64,000 nt of DNA, from contig JAJTUQ010000006.1 in assembly GCA_021399445.1 (NCBI GenBank), positions 1,984,001 to 2,048,000 on the forward strand, written 5' to 3'. Position 1 is the stretch's first letter. Each line of letters begins with the position of its first letter. The DNA comes from Xylogone sp. PMI_703. Taxonomy: Eukaryota; Ascomycota; Leotiomycetes. Below are positions 55,096-64,000 of this stretch, in pieces. A program made the position numbers and the translations under genes. The notes under the pieces were generated by a model that did no database searches, had not been told where the DNA came from, and saw only the letters and a program-made list of their open reading frames with translations.

Positions 55096-56296
55096 TTAGA
55101 GCTTACTCTTGCCATCCTGAACAAGCTCGATGACTAACTTCCCAAACTGTGAGCCTTTCTTCATCTCATCAAACAAACTATTAATGTCATCGAGGTTATC
55201 TATTCCCTGAACTGTCCGTGATACAACCGGCTTGATCTTCTTCTCATTCACAAAAGCAACCATATCCTTGAACTCCTTTCTCGAACCCATAGTGGAACCT
55301 CTCAGCTCTAGGTTATTAAGAACGGCATTCATCGTCCAGTCCATCTTAGGGGCAACAGTCATGCCATATTGTACAACGACACCACCCTTCTATTAGATAT
55401 TAGCCACAGGTTTTCAAGCCATCCAAAGAATAGTAAATGAGCATACCTTTAATAATTTTACTGCCTTCGCCATTACATTGCCTCCGGCTCCGTCAATGAT
55501 GGTATCTAAGAACGGACGATCTTTAGGTAGGGACTTTTGGAGATCCTTCTCCCACGAGTCGTTCTTGTAACTGACACCACCCTTTGCGCCCATGGCTTTC
55601 GCCTTCTCGATCTTCTCTTCGTTGCCGCTTGTAACCCAAACATTCATGCCAAGGCCAACAGCAAATTGCAAGACATTCAGAGCAACACCACCTCCAATAC
55701 CAGTGATTAGTACATTTCTGCCTTCCTGAGCGTTTCCACTCTTGCTAACCAAAGCACGCCAACCTGTTAATCCAGTCAATGGCAACGCTGCTGCTTCTGC
55801 AGGAGATAAATGTGCAGGTGCTTCTTCGACCTCACTCTCTTCAACAGCCACGACTTCTTGTAATGTACCGAGCGGGAACGATTCTGTACCTCCGAGAATA
55901 GCATATCCGGTTGGAGCGTCTGGTCCTTCCGGGGAATCTTTCCAGCCACGCCCCGGAGTTAGAATCACGGCCTTTCCAATCCAAGATTTCGAGACTGCAG
56001 ACCCGACAGCAGTCACAACACCATAACCATCTGCAAGTAATGTTGTCTCAAATGAAGGTCGGGGATAGAGGTGCTGTCTTAAGAATAAGTCTCGGTGGTT
56101 GAGAGCTGCAGCGTGAATATTAACGATGAGATCATTGGGACCTGGAGTAGGTGTTGGCATATTTTTCACACGCAAACTTCAGATTTACACGGTCAGCGAA
56201 ATTCAATTGAAGAGAAATAGGTAGCTTGGTAGCGTACGGGTAGTAGACCTGTCCAGGCTTCCCCTCCACCTGCTGCATAGCAATCGCTTTAACCAT
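55096..56296 (-). CDS. MDR-family zinc-type alcohol dehydrogenase / quinone oxidoreductase
   Basis: Exons 56296-56238, 56176-55447 and 55389-55096; 360 residues. Medium-chain dehydrogenase: the GroES-like half has VNIHAAALNHRDLFLRQ and DGYGVVTAVG; the Rossmann half has NVLITGIGGGVALNVLQFA for NAD(P) binding and DTIIDGAGG. The Cys residues of the structural zinc lobe and the usual catalytic zinc His-Glu pair are absent, so it is better placed with the zinc-free quinone-reductase-like branch. Substrate unknown. Exon 1 (MVKAIAMQQVEGKPG) gives the family start. Third exon begins KGGVVVQYGMTV. Family firm, activity open. Confidence 0.88.
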
Positions 56297-56890
56297 TTTG
56301 ACAGAATTTACAATGACTTAGGAAGATATTATTGAAATAAAATATTTGAATGTTATAGTTCAACAAATACAAATGGTGCTTGGTCGGCTTATTATATATC
56401 TTTCATCTCTTTGTTCATTACACTCAATTTCCGAGCTGGAAATGATGACACCGCCAGGTAGAGGTCCCCCTCCATTGACCCTAGGCCCTCGGACGCTCTT
56501 ACCGAGGCTACTGAGCTTCCCCACCGCCAATATAACTTTGTGTCGAGCTTATCGGCCACTAAATCGGAACTCTGGCTCGTCCATATCCGGCTAAAATGAG
56601 ATGAATTAATAATATGCATGCGCCAACTGCTGTAATATTACGTAGATTGGTACAGCTAGTTGTTCACTAATTGGCCAGTTAAGTAAGGTACTGAGGTAAC
56701 TGCACAATTGGCTATTGTCATTAGTCATCATGGCAATTTGCACAAGATCGGTGTCTCTATTTTCCGATAATTCTAGTTTCTGACCTAAGGCATCAAGAAG
56801 AAGCTTCCCGTTGGATGATCCTACTCCACATCATCCAATTCATCTGCTTTGTATTTCCTTTGTTAAGCAGTGTATAGCTGACTTTCAGAA
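56297..56890. promoter_or_regulatory. Divergent intergenic region
   Basis: 594 bp between outward start codons of the MDR oxidoreductase and the mitochondrial membrane protein. An 82-codon plus-strand frame at 56346-56594 is not supported. The rest shows nothing I can name. Confidence 0.4.
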
Positions 56891-58543
56891 ATGCGTCCGC
56901 GGATTTCATCTCGTAGGATACTATTTCTACGACCATTGCGGCCTCCCAATGCGCCCCGACCTTTTACTTACAATACCCTCTCTCGTTCACGGCCCCAACT
57001 TCCATTTCTTTCATCAACTGCCCGTCGACCCCCAGCACGTTTTCTGACAACCGAACGGAAGCAATGGATTAAGAACGAGGTTTGGCGGGCGGGGAAATAT
57101 ACTACCGTCCTCTGGACATCAACCGTGCTTCTCTTGTTGATAGCATTTGGTGTGCAACAAGAATACTTGGAACGGAGATTCCCCTCCCCCCACGAGTGGT
57201 CCTGGATAACGAGGAAAAATTACAGAAGCGCTAAATGGAGTGAAGATGAGGATGGTAAACCCCATGTGGATTGGGCCAGAACGGGTGATTACTATCGGCA
57301 TTTACTCAAACGCCTAGAAGATCCTAAGATCGATGGTGCGGGGCTGCAGGAGCAAGCTGATGGGGGCATCCTAGTTGATGGGGTTGGGAGGGCAGGTTTT
57401 GATATCACCAAAAAGCCAGAATCATGGAGAAGAGGTTATTATGAAGTTATTATGGGCGCAGCGAGGGCTGCAGAACATCTTGATTCTTGGGTCAGAGACA
57501 AAACCAGGAATATGGCGTTTCCACGAGCGGTCGTAATAGGACCATCCAACCCAAATCCCCAGCCAGTACCACCAGGAGCTCATTCAGCACCACGAGAGGA
57601 GGACTGTGAACCTGCATTTGACCCTCCGGAGACTTTCTATATGCGTATCCTCACTACGAATGGGTTTACTGAGAAGCAAAGAATTGATGCTGCCCTTTCA
57701 TACGCAGCCTGGCTAGATTTCAAGAACTCTCCAAAGACCGCCGAAGAGATGTATAAGTGGGCCTTAGATATCTCAAAATCATCGACCAAGGAATCCATCG
57801 TTAATTCCTCTACTGGCGTTCTGAACCCAGATGCCGGTACACCATCAGCTAATATGTTGACTGCAGCCACTGCTCTCGCTGTACACCATGCTGTCAATTC
57901 CAATATAGCTGCTGCTCTACCAATTCTTGTTTCTGTACTTCGTGCACGCAAATCTTTACCACAACTCCCGTCTCATACTACTTCATCTCAATCAGGGCAA
58001 GATGAAAAGATGAGCCTTTGGGGTCTATTTGCTAAGGTTAAAGCGATAGTCACGCCTCCTAAATACCCACCTCCACCTAGCGATGGCACCACACCACCTG
58101 TGAGAGATGCAAAAGAACGCTGCGAGGAGGCTGGTGTAATGACATACATTGGTGAGATACTATATGCATCAAACTCTGATAGAAGGAGCAGAGATGACGG
58201 TCTTGCATGGACTCGAGAGGCTGTAGATGTAGCAGAGGAAGAATTAAGATCAAAGAGTATTGATGAAGATGCAAAAAAGGTCTGCCGGCAATGTCTTGAG
58301 GTCGGCTTGAGCAATTGGAATACGATGGTGAAGAAGCTTGCTGATTCCGAGAAAGTGGGGAAAGCAAAACAGGCTGCTGCAGGCAGTTGGTTTAGTTTTG
58401 GTAGTACTGATCAAAAGGATCATATTGGGAGATGGGAAAGTGAGGAATTAGTCGTTCAAGAAAGGATACGACGGGCTAGGGGGCTCCTCGGGCCATCTAG
58501 GCCCATGATCGGTGGGAGTAAGGGACCACCTGTGTCAATATAA
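56891..58543 (+). CDS. Conserved-looking mitochondrial membrane protein, TPR-like
   Basis: Intronless, 550 residues. Residues 1-55 are Arg/Pro/Ser-rich without acidic residues, a strong matrix-targeting leader. One membrane helix follows at about residues 73-90 (TVLWTSTVLLLLIAFGV). The rest is soluble and helical: a segment with WRRGYYEVIMGAARAAEHLDSWV, then repeats of helix-pair type (AALSYAAWLDFKNSPKTAEEMYKWAL, LTAATALAVHHAVNSNIAAALPIL), which suggest degenerate TPRs, and proline-rich loops. The arrangement, leader plus one helix plus TPR-like domain, recalls the i-AAA adaptor Mgr3, but that is only a shape resemblance. I do not recognise a catalytic motif. Start at 56891 fits the leader. 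Confidence 0.75.
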   Translation: MRPRISSRRILFLRPLRPPNAPRPFTYNTLSRSRPQLPFLSSTARRPPARFLTTERKQWIKNEVWRAGKYTTVLWTSTVLLLLIAFGVQQEYLERRFPSPHEWSWITRKNYRSAKWSEDEDGKPHVDWARTGDYYRHLLKRLEDPKIDGAGLQEQADGGILVDGVGRAGFDITKKPESWRRGYYEVIMGAARAAEHLDSWVRDKTRNMAFPRAVVIGPSNPNPQPVPPGAHSAPREEDCEPAFDPPETFYMRILTTNGFTEKQRIDAALSYAAWLDFKNSPKTAEEMYKWALDISKSSTKESIVNSSTGVLNPDAGTPSANMLTAATALAVHHAVNSNIAAALPILVSVLRARKSLPQLPSHTTSSQSGQDEKMSLWGLFAKVKAIVTPPKYPPPPSDGTTPPVRDAKERCEEAGVMTYIGEILYASNSDRRSRDDGLAWTREAVDVAEEELRSKSIDEDAKKVCRQCLEVGLSNWNTMVKKLADSEKVGKAKQAAAGSWFSFGSTDQKDHIGRWESEELVVQERIRRARGLLGPSRPMIGGSKGPPVSI

Positions 58544-58745
58544 AAGTGTATCATATAATCAAATACGTAAAAAGCAATCGAGTATATTCTCGTGAAATGA
58601 CTTTGTAATTCACTGAGCGGGATGATTTTCGAATTTCATCCTTCATTCTGCGTAAAGAAATATCATTATGTTATGCTATGAACCTTCAACCTCGTGGCCA
58701 ATTAACTTTCCCCCGAATCCGCCTCTATTGTGGGAATTATCACAA

Positions 58746-60105
58746 TCAAAGTATTTCTTCGAGCAAGGAGCCCCCAGCGGACTCCTCCACCGGAATAAAC
58801 CTCGGTCCATCATCATGACCCATTTCATTACCATCCTCATCATCCTCATCTAGGATGACAAAATTCGGATTCGTATAGCAAGGATCTTGGGCTACCTCCT
58901 GAAACCAATCGATTATTGTCCGGAAACCTTTGGGGAGAAGAGCTTCACTATAATACGGCTCTCCAAGACTGAAGCAAGGGCATCCATGGGCAGGGATCAT
59001 CTTTCGCGGGCGGCCTTCGGGACCTGCAATAAAGATACCTTCTGGCTCTTCAGATGCAAGGTATGCTCGTGCTCGCTATAACGGGTTAGATTCGGATTGA
59101 GTCAATTGAATAGAAGTATATAACAAGACTTACACTCGTCATCCAATCTGCAAAATGGGCATTCTTTATGTCACCCGCATCAGCGTAGGTTGCAACAGCT
59201 GCAAATGCAGACACCCTAGGGCCCCATTTCATCCATGAGGCGTGGTCATCTAGGAATGTTGTGACTTTCATGGCTCCCTCGGAAACGCCAATAATGTCCA
59301 GCATTGCGGCCGGATCAACGAGTTTTTCTATAACATACTCGAAGATATAACTGGTGTGTTCTTCGGTAGTCCTGTTTCCGGGGATGGTATTCTTGATTGG
59401 ATCTAGACGATAAGGAGCATCAACAGCACTATCTCGTGGTAGCGCAAACCATGTTGTTTGGGTAACGGCTCTAGCGCCCCGACGCCACCATATAAGTTGG
59501 CCCATATTAGCAAGAATTATGCCAGGAGAGTCTTTGTTTTCTGCAGATGTTGGGAGCGACTGGATGTATTTAACGAGATTGACCACAGAGCCTGCATTAA
59601 TCCCACCATGGCCCCCAAGAATACGATGGGCTAGAACTCCTAGGTCTTGGTTATGCTCGTAGAATAGAACGATCACCCGTTTCTTAGTGGCGATGTCTTT
59701 TGAGATGAAAATGGGGACATGAGGCTCTTTCTGGCTTGCTCCTAAGGGGAGGCGTATCTTTTCGAGACCAAGACTCTCGAGCCTCTCATGAACTATTTGG
59801 TTGATAGTGGCTTCAAAATTGAATTAGACAAGCTATTAACAATATTGTTATATATAGAGGTGTAGACTTACAATTCATTGCCTCACGGTGGACAACATTG
59901 TATCGTTCATTCTTAGTCAAGAAGAACTTGAAGTAGGCTTTTGGGTTCTCAATGCTTTTGATCTGATCATCTTCATTTATAAAATAACTAAAATGAAGTT
60001 ATTAGTTGGGATCTTGGTTCAGCTCGCGGAAGTTTACCCTAGTGCGTGGAGGTCGGCGGGAAACACGGGGTCTTTGGGTAGACCAGATGGAAGTCGACGA
60101 AACAT
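58746..60105 (-). CDS. Arb2-domain protein
   Basis: Exons 60105-60038, 59987-59872, 59810-59134 and 59075-58746; 396 residues. The Arb2 domain is an alpha/beta fold found in fission-yeast Arb2 (Argonaute chaperone complex) and beside histone deacetylase domains. Marks: FINEDDQIKSIENP and the YNVVHREAMN segment, VIVLFYEHNQDLGVLAHRIL, SPGIILANMGQLIWW, and the DIIGVSEGAMKVTTFLD elbow. The end carries MIPAHGCPCFSLGEPYYSE and an acidic stretch (DEDDEDG). A TAG lies in frame just upstream of the start codon, fixing it. Standalone form without a deacetylase. Role in RNA silencing is not shown by sequence. Confidence 0.82.
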
Positions 60106-61247
60106 TTCTGCTGCTATAATGTCAAATGCGGTATTCCTAGAATAGAGTGACTTGCGATGTTGAATATCAAGTCGTGCCTTATATTGAGGAATTGAAAGGT
60201 GTGAGGGTGAAGAGGTGGTGGAGAAGAGATGGTGAAGAGATGGTGGTTGAAGGATAGAAGAGATTGTAGACCAACGTTGTTTGCACCCGGAAGATTGCAG
60301 GCAGTGAATATAAATAACTAAATCAGGGACAAGACGTATAGCATGTGAAAAACCTATACATAAAGTCTTCTACAAACGGCTACAAAGAAATTACTTTGAA
60401 CGTTATCTCAGTAATTGAGGACTTACGATTCCATACGTCACCTCTGCAGTCAAGGATTGCTATTTGACGAAACACAGATGAGTGACTTACCTTCACATAG
60501 CTTACCTACTCGATTTCAGATAATTTCAGAAATAGCAAGAGACCCTGCATTTAAAAGAGTTCACTAACAATAGTGACGGCTTTCAACTTGTCTGATGGTT
60601 CTCTTACAGTGTTGCCTACCTTGTTAAGCGTTTGCTTCCCTTTCGTACTAAGATAATGCATCTTCATTCAAACTTCTAGGAGTGTAGCATGCAATAAATA
60701 CCACTCTGGATCAAGAATGATAAAAAAAACTTTCTCACCAAGTAGCTCTGCATCTGAGGATAATTAGTAGTGACAGTAAGCGTGCAGTCGGTACTACGGT
60801 GTGCGAGTGATCCGTCTAGCGCATCTATCTAGCGTGTTTGTTGCTAGTGGGGCCCGCGTACTTCTTCAATTCTTGTTCACGTCTCTAGCCTACAACCTAC
60901 AACCTACAATTGATCTTTCCTACTTGTGTGAGCACCTCCGGCACAAGAGGTCAATTTTGTGCACTTTTATTCCAGTGATGCTGTGTAAGTCCCTGAACTG
61001 TTTCCTAACCATACTACCGAGCTACGTGATGAATACTTTTTTATTGGAGCTGTCTTATTCATAATGATGAGCAAATCTTTTACGCAACTTTATACAACTG
61101 ATTGCTTTATCTGCCATAAGTCTTTGCACATTTTTCTGCTTCTCAAGCTAATTATATACGGCACAGGACATTCCGCATGAGTGGTTCAGTCATTGTTGCG
61201 ACGGAGTAGTTGGTGGTAGCATTTGTGGGAGCTAAATACATGCCAAA
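60106..61247. promoter_or_regulatory. Divergent intergenic region
   Basis: 1.1 kb between outward starts of the Arb2-domain gene and SSU72. A small tandem run CCTACAACCTACAACCTACA lies at about 60889-60908 and an A7 tract near 60722. An 87-codon frame at 60801-61064 has no family signs. Otherwise empty to my reading. Confidence 0.4.
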
Positions 61248-62086
61248 ATGGCTCAAACTACAACAGACGCGATTAATGGTGCTGCTGGACAGCAATCGGC
61301 ATCAAATGAAGCGCAGACGGATCCAGTTGGGTTCAAACTCAAATTCTGTACCGTGTGTGCGAGTAACAATAATAGGTAGGCTATATTCAGTGATAACTTG
61401 ATGCTCGTCCTGATATTTATTGTCTGCTCAGATCGATGGAGTCCCACCTGAGACTAGCTTCTGCCAACTATCCTGTAATATCCTTCGGTACTGGTTCACT
61501 CGTTAGACTACCCGGACCATCTATCACACAGCCTAATGTCTATCAATTTAATAAAACATCCTACGACAGCATGTACAAAGAACTAGAGGCAAAAGATCCA
61601 CGATTATATCGAGCGAATGGTATCTTAAACATGCTCGACCGGAATAGGAACGTAAAGTGGGGACCTGAAAGATGGCAAGACTGGAGAGTTGGAGTTCCTC
61701 GTCTGGAGCACGGTTCTGATCGAGGAAGTGAAGGTGTCGAGGGCGGTGTTGTTGACGTCGTAATTACATGCGAAGAAAGATGCTGGGATGCTGTTGTTGA
61801 TGATCTACTCAACCGCGGCTCTCCTCTAAATCGACCAGTCCATGTGATCAACGTGGATATCAAAGATAACCACGAAGAGGCGCTGGTTGGGGGCAGAGGT
61901 ATCTTGGACTTAGCTAATTCTCTCAACAATGCTGCAATAGAAGAAAGAGCGCTTAATCCTAGTGGATTTGATAGTGGAAGTGCTGCAAGTAGAGCATCTT
62001 TTGATGAGAGAGTCCCAGAAATCATTGCAGAGTGGCAAGAAAGATGGCCAAATCTGCCAGCTATTTGGACGTTGGCTTGGTTTTAG
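61248..62086 (+). CDS. SSU72: RNA polymerase II CTD phosphatase SSU72
   Basis: Exons 61248-61375 and 61432-62086 (56-nt intron); 260 residues. Ser5/Ser7 phosphatase of the RNA polymerase II C-terminal domain and part of the cleavage-polyadenylation machinery. The low-molecular-weight phosphatase-like loop is CASNNNRS (Cys, five residues, Arg, Ser), split by the intron just before its end, followed by MESHLRLA and [13 protein letters not shown]. The second half has the family block [18 protein letters not shown], which carries the general acid region, and [17 protein letters not shown]. The first 20 residues are an unconserved Thr/Ala-rich extension. Very sure. Confidence 0.95.
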
Positions 62087-62361
62087 TTCAGGGAGTTACG
62101 GAATTTCAAATACCCAATGGGCATGAGGCAGATTCAGGGGAACTGATCAATGGATGTACAATACAGCTAGGGTACAAGTGGCGGTCATGATTATTATAAC
62201 CAATGGACAGTGAAGAGATATATGGCCAATTCCCATCTGGCCTGAAGTTCATCCCCCACCACTCATAGAAGTTTGAAGCTAGAAGAGAATCATAAAAATT
62301 TGCTGGAAATGAAGATCGAGATGCTTTTTTAGTGTATCTAAAAAAAGAAAGCAAAAAAGCT

Positions 62362-62450
62362 AGGTCGTACTGGGGATCGAACCCAGGTCACAGGAAGATT
62401 TCTGACGACAGACATCAAAATCCTATGTGCTACCACTACACCATACAACC
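62362..62450 (-). tRNA. tRNA-Gln (TTG) with an 18-nt intron
   Basis: Cloverleaf on the minus strand: acceptor GGTTGTA (62450-62444) pairs with TACGACC (62369-62363) with one T-G wobble; D arm GTGTAGTGGTAGCAC; anticodon stem TAGGA / TCCTG; loop with anticodon TTG at 62418-62416; T arm CTGGGTTCGATCCCCAG. An 18-nt intron (62414-62397) sits one base 3' of the anticodon, the normal place. Discriminator is T, as in fungal tRNA-Gln. The A and B box promoter elements are inside the gene. Confidence 0.93.
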
Positions 62451-62787
62451 GGTTGCGCAGAGGTACGCTATCATTACATATACGCTAATCACAGAATGGA
62501 AAGGCCCCTTGCCGCCATTGATCAATCTAGTTACGTCATTTGCCGAATCAATCTCTCCTTTTGAATCACGTTATTTTATTTCTGGAAACACATTGCATTT
62601 ATTCACAATTGGTGATGATTCTATTAACCCTTTCTCTCGCTGTTCTGAAATCCTAAAAAGCTCCGCTAGTAAACCTGATTTCCTGTAGACTCTTACATCT
62701 TATTCCCTGTCACCGTACGCCTATGCATATTTGGAACCTATTGTACAAGTTGATATGTAACAGTTATTACTCATTACCCATTACCAA
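62451..62787. other. Intergenic region
   Basis: Between the tRNA and the 3' end of the carrier gene. No feature recognised. Confidence 0.45.
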
Positions 62788-63941
62788 TTAACCTTCATTC
62801 ACCAGTTTTGGGCCCTGCATATCTATAAGTAACCGGAGAACTCGCTCATATGTCCACATAGTGACAGCACTAGCAGGAGCGGCTTTGAAAAGGCTGTGAT
62901 TCGTTAGTAAAGATCCCTCTGACATATACGAATTGGTGCGTATCTACCTCACTGTGAGCCCTCGGTATAAACCACGCCTTCCCTCATTCTGTAGGATGAG
63001 ACGCATGGTGCTAAACACCCCTTTGTACGTAGGGATATTCTTATGAACATACATCTCCCTCGTCGGACCTTGAACCTGGAGGCGTTTTCTAATCAAATCA
63101 AAAGGGAAGACCGCCGTTTTCGCAATCAGCGAGGCGGCAATACCAGCAGTTGCATCGCCAGAGCTGAACGGCAACTGTAGTTTAGACAATGGGAGTCGAA
63201 GCGTCTCATAAGTGGCGAAGAATATTCCCATGTAAGGGATAATCTGCCCTACCCCAGCAGTGAGGCCTTGGAAGAACCCTCGAGGTCCTTCTCGTCTCGC
63301 AATATCAAGTATAGAAGCTCGCAACGACTTGTAGACCCTGTCGTTTCCTTGCGCAGCGAATCGTGTGCGAAGTAGATCGAGAGGGTACGTAGTAGCAGTA
63401 GCAACCGCCCCAGCGCTAGCACCAGCAATGAAACTTTCAGCAGCCACCGGGATTTTATTCTCCCCTATTGTCTTCTGCAGTCCCAATGTAACGGCTCGGT
63501 AGGTCGCGAACTGGATCGCACTGTACGAAACGTACATCAATTCGGCCGGTACATTTCCCTTCCATAATCCCGTGAGTCCTTCCTCCCGAAGAATATGTTT
63601 GAGCGTGGGTAATGTCCCCTTGTATATTGGGGAGCCCCGGAGGTTCGTGTGCGAGAGAGGGTCGGATAACGAGTGTGTTTGGAGTTGTAAGCGGATTTTC
63701 ACGACATCGAGTGGTGCAATGACAAATCTATGAGCGAGATATGCTAGTTAAATCGGTACTCAATATAGAATTGTAGAATAATTGCGCTGACAAACCTTGC
63801 GATCAATCCCGCTACCGCCCCAGCGATAACGACCTGGGTTTTGGAGCCCTATATGAACTGTGGTTAGCAATTATCTAGGAGAATTTAAGATGCTGGAAAT
63901 AATGATACCTCATCCTTCAAGTGCTCACCGCTTTTAGACAT
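62788..63941 (-). CDS. TPC1: Mitochondrial thiamine pyrophosphate carrier
   Basis: Exons 63941-63909, 63848-63796, 63727-62948 and 62893-62788; 323 residues, six membrane helices in three repeats. Inner-membrane carrier importing thiamine pyrophosphate. The three carrier signatures are seen: [24 protein letters not shown] and [13 protein letters not shown], each followed by an acidic-Gly pattern ([27 protein letters not shown]). The [11 protein letters not shown] stretch after repeat three and the MWTYERVLR end match TPC1. The 3' splice uses GTAGAT at 62947 to reach [14 protein letters not shown]. The gene lies close to the window end but is complete. Family very sure, TPP as substrate likely. 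Confidence 0.92.
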
Positions 63942-64000
63942 GCAAATCTGAATGCTGGGCTCGGGGGCCTATGTCAGCCTTGTTGTGATGTAAATGATGC

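Noticed and set aside
61561..62025. 154-codon minus-strand frame
   Set aside because: Antisense to SSU72 exon 2.
1..64000. CRISPR arrays, bacterial operons, rRNA genes or intact transposons
   Set aside because: The sequence is eukaryotic; no regular spaced repeats, rRNA sequence, transposase or reverse-transcriptase coding was seen on either strand.

Overview
The window is nuclear DNA of a filamentous ascomycete. Short introns (about 41-150 nt) with GT..AG ends and CTAAC/CTGAC-like branch sites, Zn(II)2Cys6 and NACHT-WD40 families and the set of conserved genes all point that way. A Leotiomycetes-like (Helotiales) origin is my guess from family content, not something the sequence proves. All exon maps were built by hand from splice motifs and reading-frame continuity, and several were checked by the whole coding length being a multiple of three.

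Region 1 (about 0.6-19.6 kb) looks accessory. It holds an alpha/beta hydrolase, a 7-exon gene joining ankyrin-like repeats to a subtilisin-like (S8) domain with altered active-site residues, an unrecognised 499-residue protein with a C-terminal coiled coil, a NACHT-WD40 (NLR-like) gene with a +1 frameshift and decayed Walker motifs, an intronless sulfotransferase-like gene and a PIF1-type helicase with a Cys-rich insert. Gene-poor AT-rich spacers and degenerate coding remnants fit an island of fast-changing genes.

Region 2 (20.3-34.2 kb) is housekeeping: lipoyl synthase, RNase P/MRP subunit POP7 divergent from a Rogdi/RAV2 V-ATPase assembly factor, an AYR1-like reductase, a NIPSNAP protein divergent from ATP synthase subunit ATP18, exosome RRP40 divergent from the ribosome-associated Hsp70 SSZ1, and sphingosine-1-phosphate lyase.

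Region 3 (34.2-47.8 kb) mixes types. A 2.6-kb gene-free stretch with a G-rich simple repeat and an inverted repeat comes before a Zn(II)2Cys6 regulator that carries an apparent one-base deletion. Then follow a class II aldolase/adducin-type protein, a long-chain-base kinase (the step just before the S1P lyase 7 kb away), an SDR relic, NOB1, a UDP-rhamnose epimerase/reductase and an SDR dehydrogenase.

Region 4 (49.3-64 kb) is conserved again: ATIC (ADE16/17), NAD-glycerol-3-phosphate dehydrogenase with a possible mitochondrial leader, mitoribosomal uS14m, an MDR oxidoreductase, a mitochondrial membrane protein, an Arb2-domain protein, SSU72, an intron-containing tRNA-Gln(TTG) and the thiamine pyrophosphate carrier TPC1. 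Mitochondrial genes are frequent (LIP5, ATP18, NIPSNAP, uS14m, TPC1, the 56.9-kb gene). The two members of the sphingoid-base breakdown route are the only clear pathway pair.
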